DNA of 6,369 bases. It comes from Comamonadaceae bacterium. GTDB taxonomy: Bacteria; Pseudomonadota; Gammaproteobacteria; Burkholderiales; Burkholderiaceae_C. The notes beneath the pieces are model-generated. The model had not been told where the DNA came from. It saw only the letters and a list, made by a program, of their open reading frames with translations, and searched no databases. The translations under genes and the position numbers were made by a program. Position 1 is the first letter of the stretch. Each line of letters starts with the position of its first letter. Shown one piece after another: positions 1 through 5,968 of the stretch. Location: assembly GCA_027490485.1 (NCBI GenBank), contig JAIXYA010000127.1, positions 1 to 6,369 on the forward strand, read 5' to 3'.

Positions 1-1454
1 GGTGCCACTTCCAAGCCCGGCACTTGGCAATGCGAACAACCCTGGTCGCTGGCACAGCGTAAAGTGGCCACATCCACCCCAAAGTATTTTTCGTATTCCA
101 CCAAGGTTGGCACGGGCAGCGCCGACAGAGCGGAGACTTTGCAGTGTTCGCAGTTCTTGGGCATCAGCACTTGGTAAACCAGTGTGGACAAAAACTCGGC
201 ATTACACACGTCTTCGCGCAGCAAACCAATGTGCTGAGAGGTCAGCCGCGCCACGATGCCCAAAGCCGAGGTGGCATGCACCGTGGTCAGCAATTTGTGG
301 CCGGTTTGAATCGCGGCATGCGCCATTTGCCCCGAAATGCGGTCGCGGATCTCGCCGAACATGCCCACATCCGGGTCCATGCGCAAAAACGCCATCATGG
401 CCGACTCGAAGGGGTTGTGGCTGCTGCCCTTGGCTTGGCGTTGTATGGAAAAGTGCGACACCCCCGGCACCATGTACTCCACCGGGTCTTCAATCGAGAT
501 GATTTTTCGCTGACCTTGCGAGGCCAGTTGCGACAGCAGCGCGGTGAGGGTGGTGGTTTTGCCCGAACCGGTGATACCGGCGATGAACACGCCGCCCCAG
601 GCCGATTGGGTGGTTTCTTTCAGCTGCTCAATCTGCCACGGCGTGTAACCCAGCTTTTCGATTTGCGGTAGGTCGGCATGGCTGGCCTTGCCGGTGCGCA
701 AGATACGGATGGTGACATCAAAGCCGCCCACGCTGGGGTGGCTTTGGTAGCGCAGTTGCAGTTTTTGCCCATGCACTTCCATGGGAATCATGGCCGACTG
801 CGGCAGACCGGCGTTGAACGCCACCTCCGAGCTGGACCCTTCTTGCGACAACACGGTGTAGCCCGCCGATAAACCGCTGATGACCATGCGCGAGGGCAGG
901 TGCTTGACCAAACGCATCAAACCGTCCAAGCGCACCCGCAGCAAAGCGATGTCACCACGCACCTCGAAATGGATGTCGCTGCTGCCCAGCTGCATGCAGT
1001 GCGCCACGATGCCATTGAGCCAGCCCAAGGGGGCAGAGTCTTGGATGATCTTGGCCATGGTCTCGCGTTCATGGTCCAAAGCTTTTTGCATTTGCATCGC
1101 GTCTTTTTCATAGACGTGCTGCTGCAACAAGGTTTGCATGATGTCCAATGAGCAGGTGTAAGCACCGGCAAAGCCCAGCTTCAAACGCTTGCCTTGTTCG
1201 ATCACATTGAACCAACCGGTGCTGCGGTATTCGCTGGGCAAACACAGCACGATGAAACGTTGGGTCTCGACCGATAAGGCGATCAGCTTGTCGCGTTGCG
1301 CCCCCGTGATGCTGAGCAAGGGTTTGTCGCCATGCGATAGCACGCTGTGGAAAGCGGGCAGGTGGATGTAGTCCTCGATATGGTTGCGCTTGACCTGCTG
1401 CGGCTCGCTGCCGAGTTGCGCAGACGTTGTTTTGACGGGTGTGGGCGAGTTCAT
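1..1454 (-). CDS. pilQ: Type IVb pilus assembly ATPase, PilQ (GspE/PilB superfamily), 3' end cut by window edge
   Basis: Hexameric cytoplasmic ATPase expected to drive pilin polymerisation at the inner-membrane platform. My translation of the minus strand from the ATG at 1454 is open for 484 codons to base 1. The stop is outside; R64 PilQ-type proteins are only slightly longer, so little is missing. Residues about 20-130 form a poorly conserved N-terminal region. Residues 158-180 carry the N2-domain signature (SSDIHFE ... RVRLDG). Walker A is GITGSGKTT at 293-301, the Asp box IISIEDPVEY lies at 318-327, Walker B with its catalytic Glu (MDPDVGMFGEIRD) at 359-371, and the His box GHKLLTTVHA at 385-394. 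Two CxxC pairs (C435/C438 and C473/C476) make the zinc-type tetracysteine motif typical of assembly rather than retraction ATPases. The start overlaps the pilP stop in an ATGA (1451-1454) without a good ribosome site, suggesting translational coupling. The name follows R64 usage and is not the type IVa secretin PilQ. Confidence 0.95.
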   Translation of the reverse strand, partial: MNSPTPVKTTSAQLGSEPQQVKRNHIEDYIHLPAFHSVLSHGDKPLLSITGAQRDKLIALSVETQRFIVLCLPSEYRSTGWFNVIEQGKRLKLGFAGAYTCSLDIMQTLLQQHVYEKDAMQMQKALDHERETMAKIIQDSAPLGWLNGIVAHCMQLGSSDIHFEVRGDIALLRVRLDGLMRLVKHLPSRMVISGLSAGYTVLSQEGSSSEVAFNAGLPQSAMIPMEVHGQKLQLRYQSHPSVGGFDVTIRILRTGKASHADLPQIEKLGYTPWQIEQLKETTQSAWGGVFIAGITGSGKTTTLTALLSQLASQGQRKIISIEDPVEYMVPGVSHFSIQRQAKGSSHNPFESAMMAFLRMDPDVGMFGEIRDRISGQMAHAAIQTGHKLLTTVHATSALGIVARLTSQHIGLLREDVCNAEFLSTLVYQVLMPKNCEHCKVSALSALPVPTLVEYEKYFGVDVATLRCASDQGCSHCQVPGLEVA

Positions 1455-2101
1455 CGGGGCGCAGGGGGATTGGTGTTGATGCCAGGGGGCGCAGCTGCCT
1501 TCTCTGCGGCGTTCAGCACGTCAGCAGGCAAGATGTTGCTAAGGTCTTGTACCAAGGCCAATTCGGAACTGCTGGGGCGTGTGCGGTTGGGCGAGGTCGC
1601 TTGGGGCGTGGCGGGCAATGCCGCGTCGAATCTCTCTAAAGATGTGCCCAGTGTGGGCGCAGGCAAAAACAAACTTTTCTTGGATTTGTTACCGTCGTTG
1701 GCCGCAGGTACCAAGTACAAGCCGTTGGCACCGTAGCGCTCAATCAACCAAGGCCCAATCTCGCGGTCGCCTTCGTTCAGGCGCAACACATGGACTTCCT
1801 CATCAAAAACCACCTCGGCGACCAACTGATGGTTCATGCCCGTCAGTGACCACAGCATAGGTGGCTTGGACTTTTTGGGGGGTGGCGAAAAATCCAAATC
1901 CATGGGCGGCGCTTTTTTTGCCGGCAAAGCCGCCACTTTCGGCGGGGGCGCAGGGTTGAGTGTTTGTGCTTGCTGGCGCTTGGCTTGGTCGATCATGTCG
2001 CCCAAGGTTTTGCCAGCAGGGTTTTGGGCGTGTGCCAATACACTGATGCCAGCCAGCCAGCACACCCACACAATGTGATCAAGGCGTATCCGCACGAACA
2101 T
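1451..2101 (-). CDS. pilP: PilP-like periplasmic pilus biogenesis protein
   Basis: 216 residues. A cleavable signal peptide is visible: a basic start (RIR), a hydrophobic stretch at about 9-23, and an AHA cleavage site near residue 25. A Pro/Lys/Ala-rich linker follows (about 48-82), then a short folded core at 83-133 (LWSLTG ... GLYLVPA). This resembles the small beta domain of type IVb PilP proteins and, more distantly, the homology region of GspC. The tail (about 145-216) is Pro/Ala/Ser-rich and probably disordered. PilP proteins are needed for pilus assembly and are thought to link the inner-membrane complex to the secretin. The start at 2101 is supported by a GGGGA site six bases upstream and by the signal peptide. 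It overlaps pilO by 23 nt and shares an ATGA with pilQ. The sequence is weakly conserved, so the name rests on the core pattern, size, export signal and position between pilO and pilQ. A different small periplasmic protein is possible. Confidence 0.72.
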   Translation of the reverse strand: MFVRIRLDHIVWVCWLAGISVLAHAQNPAGKTLGDMIDQAKRQQAQTLNPAPPPKVAALPAKKAPPMDLDFSPPPKKSKPPMLWSLTGMNHQLVAEVVFDEEVHVLRLNEGDREIGPWLIERYGANGLYLVPAANDGNKSKKSLFLPAPTLGTSLERFDAALPATPQATSPNRTRPSSSELALVQDLSNILPADVLNAAEKAAAPPGINTNPPAPR

Positions 2102-3353
2102 AGTAGTTCCCCGACAGTTGGTAGCTGTTACCCAGCGTGGTTTTCATTTGGTTGACGGAGGCAAACGGCGGCACCACCAAATCGGGTGCCAAGCCCAGCG
2201 GTATCTCAGCAGACCATTTCCCTGTGAGCAAAGGTTGTTGGAGGGCAATGCCCTCGGTCGGTGGTGCCCAGGTTTGGGCTTTTTCTATGCTGACACCGCG
2301 AGCACCTATCAGGCTGAGGTCTTGCAGCCAAGAAGACAGCTGCCGAAAGCCTTGCGATTGGGTGGGCAGGTCGGTGGCTTTTTCATAGCCTTTGCCCACC
2401 ACCTTAGGTTTGGCGGGATGCTGGGTTTGCAGGTTTTGTGTCAGCGCGTCGTTGTTGGTGGGCAGGTGTTGGGTTTGGGTGGTGTAGGGGGGCAACTTGG
2501 CATAAAAATCGTCCACGCTGCCGTACTGCCTGCGCCAGTCTGCGTTGCAACTTTCCAATTTGCATTCAAGTTGTGTCATCACCCAGCCTTGGTGCTCCAA
2601 GGGCAAAGCTTTAGCCAGTTGCACCCAAGCGGTGTGCTGGTGATGCCCCACAGTTGCCAAGCTCTGCACCATTTGGTTGGCACTGGCCACATAGGCTGGG
2701 TTGGGGTCGGGTGGCTTGGGCGCTGATGGCTTGGGCAGGTTTTTCAGCAGATCTTCCCGCTCATGGATTTGCCAGTAATACAAGCCCGCCAACACGCCCA
2801 AGCCCAACACCATGAAACCCACCGTGATCAACAGCGCTTTCAAGCTGGGTATTTGCTTGAGCTTGGTCTCAGCCCGGGGTTGGTCAAACACGGTTTGGGC
2901 GCTGAGTTGCTCTTCATCGGCCAACAGCCCCAAGTCGCCCACACGCCGCACAGAAGTGCCTTGGTACATGGCCTCAAATTCTTCAATCAGCGATTGCGCC
3001 TCGCCCATGTTGCCAATGAAGTCAAAACCTGGCACAGGACGACTGGCGTTGAGTGCCACCACCGCCACCCTTTGCTCCGGCATACCAAACACAAAGAGTT
3101 CTACGCCACCGCTGCTCCATTGGTCGGCCAAATGCAAAGCGGCCGAGTACGTGGGTTTTTTGGATTCAGGGATGCTGTTGCAGATGCCGACAAAGTCTTG
3201 CAAGCCGCTGCTGGCATACCACTCCAAGCCTTCGCGGCGCAGTTTGCTGAGCGTGCCCCGCACCAGTTTTTCGGAGGAGTCCAGCAAACGCCACTCCATG
3301 CCCAGCACAAAGCGGTATTGGTCAAAGCTGATCCACAAAGCGTTTTGGTTCAT
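2079..3353 (-). CDS. pilO: PilO2-like type IVb pilin accessory protein (bitopic inner-membrane)
   Basis: 424 residues, close to R64 PilO. The first ~165 residues have no signal peptide and form an alpha/beta cytoplasmic domain. One transmembrane segment lies at 172-194 (hydrophobic run ending LYYW, flanked by K166/K172 inside), followed by a Pro/Lys-rich stretch (204-218) and a periplasmic domain of about 200 residues. C264 and C269 sit close together just before a Trp (273) in the periplasmic part, so a local disulfide is plausible. The family (PAP_PilO, PilO2) is an inner-membrane scaffold, needed for pilus formation, that contacts the assembly ATPase on one side and the secretin-side proteins on the other. 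It begins 4 nt after the pilN stop with TAAGG as a possible ribosome site, and its last 23 nt encode the start of pilP in another frame. This placement (N-O-P-Q) matches R64 and SPI-7. Identification is by topology, size and order plus general family resemblance. Confidence 0.82.
   Translation of the reverse strand: MNQNALWISFDQYRFVLGMEWRLLDSSEKLVRGTLSKLRREGLEWYASSGLQDFVGICNSIPESKKPTYSAALHLADQWSSGGVELFVFGMPEQRVAVVALNASRPVPGFDFIGNMGEAQSLIEEFEAMYQGTSVRRVGDLGLLADEEQLSAQTVFDQPRAETKLKQIPSLKALLITVGFMVLGLGVLAGLYYWQIHEREDLLKNLPKPSAPKPPDPNPAYVASANQMVQSLATVGHHQHTAWVQLAKALPLEHQGWVMTQLECKLESCNADWRRQYGSVDDFYAKLPPYTTQTQHLPTNNDALTQNLQTQHPAKPKVVGKGYEKATDLPTQSQGFRQLSSWLQDLSLIGARGVSIEKAQTWAPPTEGIALQQPLLTGKWSAEIPLGLAPDLVVPPFASVNQMKTTLGNSYQLSGNYYVRADTP
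2108..2112 (-). promoter_or_regulatory. Ribosome binding site for pilP
   Basis: Reads GGGGA on the minus strand, six bases before the ATG at 2101. It lies inside the last codons of pilO and supports the overlapping start of pilP. Confidence 0.55.
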
Positions 3354-3357
3354 GGCC

Positions 3358-5052
3358 TTATTGGTCGATCAAGCGGGGTGTGATGAGCACCACGGTGGTG
3401 GTGCGGTCTTTGGAGCCGGCACGTGAGCCTGGGAGTTTTTGCAGCAAGGGGTCAATTTGCTGGCTTTGCAGCACCTCTGCGTCAAAGCCGCTGAGCACAA
3501 TGGTTTCGTTGGACTTGGCCACCAAGCGTTGCAACACGCCAAAGTTGCCAATGCTGGGCTGCTGAATGGTTTGCAAGCTGCTGCCCGTACCCGAGTTGAA
3601 CGAGGTGAGCGACTTGAGCGAACTGAGCGACAAACCGCACTCCACCAACACATGGTTGGAGTCGAGCAAGATGGGCAAGAGCGTCAGCGAAAAACCGGTG
3701 GTGATTTCGCCAGGCGTCAAGCTGGGTGCGCCAAAAGCGGTGCCACCGGTGGAACCTACGGTGGTCAATACCGTGGGGGTGATGGATTTCAAATAGCTTT
3801 GCGTGGTTTGGCTGCCCACTGGCACCGGCTGCCGGTTGACGGTGGTGACCACGGTGGAGTAGGAAGAGCTGACACGGCCAAATTTTTCCAAGGCTTGGAA
3901 CAGCAGTTGGTTGGTGGTGCCTGCGGTGTTTTTCAGCACCAAGCCAATGCTGGTGGCGGTCTCGGCGCTGGCCACAGCGGTGGGGGCCTTGAGTTGCAAC
4001 TTGCCCAGCCCCATGCTCTCGGACACATAGTTCCAATCGATGCCAGATTGAAACTCGTTTTTCAGGTTGACTTGCAACACCTCCACCGTCATGGCGACTT
4101 GGCGCATCAGGTTGTGGTTCAGGCTTTGCACGTATTGTTCGACAGCCTCGACATTGCGAAACGCGTCTCGCACGGTGACTGTGCCGGTGTTTTGATCGAT
4201 CACCAGCTTGCCCGACACCGACACCATATTGGTCAGGTTTTTTTCGATGCCTGTCCATATATTGATGTCGCTGGAAGTGCTGGATGACGCTGTGCCGCCG
4301 CCAGTGGAAGACAGGCTGAGAGACGACGACAGCTTTAAACCGCCGGGTAAAGTTTTCACCGCGATGGTGCGTGACACCACGCGGTAGAACTTGATGCGGC
4401 CCGACTCGTAAGACCAGCGCAGGTCCGAGCGAAGCGACACCTGGTTGAGCAAACCCGCCAAACTGCCCGAGTAGTTGACCTCGATATCGTTTTGCGTGGC
4501 AGGATCGTTTTCATTCAAAAGTTTGTTGCCACCCGCACGCTGTATGCGCTGAATGATGGATTTGTCGTTTGGCGCGGTGAAAGCAGTGGGTGTCGCCAAG
4601 GGGTTGACCGCTGCGGCTGGCGCTTCCGCCATTTGGCCCATGCCTATGGGCACAAACATGGCAGCTGACATAGTGGCATCGGATGTGACTTGCACCGGTA
4701 TTTCGGTGGCGCGTTCAATCAGCGCGGCAATGGTTTTGATGTTGTGCCGTCCTGGGATGCGCAAGGTCACCGAGGCGATGTGGTTGGGCAGCATTTCATT
4801 GCGGTCCAAGGGAATCGATTGGGTGGTAAAGCGTGGCGTTTGGCTGTTCACCACCGCGGGTGTGGGCCCTGGGTAGTTGCGCAGCAAGGCATTGGCTTGT
4901 TCGGTACGTTGGCTGATGGCGCTATGGGTGTCTGAGATGCTGGTTTCGTAACGAGACAGGGCACAGCCCCCCAACAGCAAAGCCATGCACAGACCGAAGG
5001 TGGTCGACCAAAGGCGCGGTGTGTGTGGGGTCATGGCAGTCTCAGCGTGCAT
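3358..5052 (-). CDS. pilN: Type IVb pilus secretin, lipoprotein of the R64 PilN family
   Basis: 564 residues from the first ATG. An outer-membrane multimer forming the channel through which the pilus emerges. The N-terminus is a lipoprotein signal with lipobox LLGGC, lipidated Cys30. Residues 95-125 and 190-236 look like N0/STN-type modules (VNYSGSL.GLLNQV ... ESGRIKFYRV). A Ser/Thr/Gly-rich linker spans 241-262. Residues 269-315 resemble the N3 module and 318-342 start the secretin core (VEVLQVNL ... SGIDW). The core ends with the usual VVLITPRLI beta strand at 554-562. The end of the protein needs no separate C-terminal pilotin domain, consistent with lipidated secretins. Start choice is uncertain. 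The ATG at 5052 overlaps the upstream gene by 11 nt and lacks a ribosome site. The ATG at 5034 (Met7) leaves a 7-nt gap, has GAGA five bases upstream, and gives a more usual signal length, with Cys24. I favour the latter but report the longer frame. The TAA stop is 4 nt before pilO. Confidence 0.95.
   Translation of the reverse strand: MHAETAMTPHTPRLWSTTFGLCMALLLGGCALSRYETSISDTHSAISQRTEQANALLRNYPGPTPAVVNSQTPRFTTQSIPLDRNEMLPNHIASVTLRIPGRHNIKTIAALIERATEIPVQVTSDATMSAAMFVPIGMGQMAEAPAAAVNPLATPTAFTAPNDKSIIQRIQRAGGNKLLNENDPATQNDIEVNYSGSLAGLLNQVSLRSDLRWSYESGRIKFYRVVSRTIAVKTLPGGLKLSSSLSLSSTGGGTASSSTSSDINIWTGIEKNLTNMVSVSGKLVIDQNTGTVTVRDAFRNVEAVEQYVQSLNHNLMRQVAMTVEVLQVNLKNEFQSGIDWNYVSESMGLGKLQLKAPTAVASAETATSIGLVLKNTAGTTNQLLFQALEKFGRVSSSYSTVVTTVNRQPVPVGSQTTQSYLKSITPTVLTTVGSTGGTAFGAPSLTPGEITTGFSLTLLPILLDSNHVLVECGLSLSSLKSLTSFNSGTGSSLQTIQQPSIGNFGVLQRLVAKSNETIVLSGFDAEVLQSQQIDPLLQKLPGSRAGSKDRTTTVVLITPRLIDQ
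5040..5043 (-). promoter_or_regulatory. Possible ribosome binding site favouring the second ATG of pilN
   Basis: Reads GAGA on the minus strand, five bases before the ATG at 5034, and overlaps the TGA stop of the upstream gene. It is a modest match, but the ATG at 5052 has nothing comparable, so it shifts the start choice to 5034. Confidence 0.4.
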
Positions 5053-5959
5053 AGGGGTCTTGGTGACGAATCACGCTGATGACACGGGTGGACTCGTTCA
5101 TCACCGCTTGCAGGGGGTAGTCGGTGCTGGCCAGTGAATTCATGACCAGCTGAATGGCGGCGGTAAAGCCGCCTTCAATGCTGATTTGCGCTTGGATGGG
5201 AAAGTCGCGTTCGGCCTCCCACATCAGTTGCCAGTTGGCGGTTTGTGCCCAACGGCTTAGCGTGTGGTAAAGCGTGCGGTCTTGCGTCATCAAGGACCAA
5301 ACCGCAATTGGCTCGTCTGCTGGCAAACGCACCGCATCGGGTGCGCCTGCAGGGTTGGGCAGGGTGGTCTGGGGTGATTTGGCCCATTCCACGGAAATTT
5401 CAAATTCTTCGGGGGGGGCTTTGGCGTCGTCGCGCTTGTTGTCAATCGGTGCGGGTTTGTTGAGTGGGCCGACTTTGGCGGGGCTGTCTGAACCCGTAGA
5501 GCGACCGGAGAGGGCTTGCGGCGAGATGATGTACATGCCTTGCGAAGGCAAGAGGGTGAGTTTCTTGAGGCTTAAGGCTTGGCTGAACATGTCCCATGCC
5601 ACGCTGGGCGACACCGCTTGGGTGCTTTGTAAATTCAGGGTGCCTTCCACGCGGGTATCGACCAACACCTGCCGACCTGTCATGGCGCCCAGACTGCGCG
5701 CCACGGTAGAGATGTCGGTGTTGACAAATTGCAACCAGACGGTGCCGTTTTTGTCACCAGGCCGGTCAGCGACCACACCCGCCCTTTCTGCCGTCACACC
5801 CGCCGCGCCTGCGGCGGGTGCCCCCGCGCCTGTGGGGCGAAACGGCACAATGTGTGCAGCCCCAGGCGGCGACACAGCCTGAGCCACCGCCTGCAAGACG
5901 GTGCCCATTGCCAGACAAGCTGACACCAGACTGTTGAACCACCACCTGAAGCTTTGCAT
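5042..5959 (-). CDS. pilL: PilL-like secreted protein: GspD N0-like domain plus TcpQ C-terminal domain
   Basis: 305 residues. A signal peptide occupies about 1-27 with likely cleavage after AVAQA. A lipobox-like VSAC at 12-15 lies too near the start and inside the hydrophobic core, so I reject lipidation. A Gly/Ala/Pro-rich linker (about 43-70) precedes residues 74-147, which closely follow the N0 module of type II secretins (VWLQFVNTDI ... TGRQVLVDTRVEGTLNL ... YIISPQ). A second Pro/Lys/Asp-rich linker (150-218) leads to 219-299, the TcpQ/PilL C-terminal pattern (VWSLMTQDRTL ... WAQTANWQLMWEA ... FPIQAQISIEGGF). TcpQ supports localisation and stability of its secretin in Vibrio, so this protein probably partners PilN. 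The name reflects that domain and its position before pilN; R64 PilL may not share the N0-like part. It starts 7 nt after the pilin stop with no good ribosome site, so coupling is likely. A C8 tract lies in the second linker. Confidence 0.85.
   Translation of the reverse strand: MQSFRWWFNSLVSACLAMGTVLQAVAQAVSPPGAAHIVPFRPTGAGAPAAGAAGVTAERAGVVADRPGDKNGTVWLQFVNTDISTVARSLGAMTGRQVLVDTRVEGTLNLQSTQAVSPSVAWDMFSQALSLKKLTLLPSQGMYIISPQALSGRSTGSDSPAKVGPLNKPAPIDNKRDDAKAPPEEFEISVEWAKSPQTTLPNPAGAPDAVRLPADEPIAVWSLMTQDRTLYHTLSRWAQTANWQLMWEAERDFPIQAQISIEGGFTAAIQLVMNSLASTDYPLQAVMNESTRVISVIRHQDPYAR
5797..5820 (-). repeat. Perfect 10-bp GC-rich inverted repeat within pilL
   Basis: CACCCGCCGC at 5797-5806 and its exact complement at 5811-5820 are separated by four bases. 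It lies in the Gly/Ala-rich linker after the signal peptide, where GCN and GGN codons favour such repeats. No T run follows. The structure is clear; a role is not. Confidence 0.4.
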
Positions 5960-5968
5960 GGGAAGCTT
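5949..5968 (-). repeat. Inverted repeat spanning the pilin stop and the pilL start
   Basis: Two copies of AAGCTT (5949-5954 and 5963-5968) flank an eight-base loop. In the transcript the six-base stem would hold most of the pilin stop codon (5967-5969) on one side and place the pilL ATG (5957-5959) in the loop. It has no following T run, so it is not a terminator. It could dampen pilL translation relative to pilin, but a stem this short may be chance. Confidence 0.35.

Noticed and set aside
2..671. Overlapping plus-strand open frames at the left end
   Set aside because: They lie opposite the ATPase, whose minus-strand motifs (Walker A and B, Asp and His boxes, tetracysteine) are unambiguous; the plus frames are rich in Arg, Pro and His with no domain.
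917..1171. Short minus-strand frame with Cys/Trp-rich translation
   Set aside because: It is in a different frame from the ATPase, fully inside it, and shows no start signal or domain.
3387..3404. 7-bp hairpin near the end of pilN
   Set aside because: It comes from adjacent ACC and GTG codons for the Thr-Val strand of the secretin end, with no T run; coding composition explains it.
3482..4258. 258-codon minus-strand frame inside pilN
   Set aside because: It is an alternate frame of the secretin gene, with His/Gln/Arg-rich low-complexity translation and no family pattern.
3439..4287. Plus-strand open frame of 282 codons antisense to pilN
   Set aside because: It is a shadow of the secretin gene: His/Gln/Gly-rich composition, no recognisable domain, and it lies wholly opposite a well-supported gene.
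5774..5804. Two direct copies of CACACCCGCC 21 nt apart in pilL
   Set aside because: They are in frame and encode repeated Ala-Gly-Val in a low-complexity linker, so a simple linker duplication is enough.
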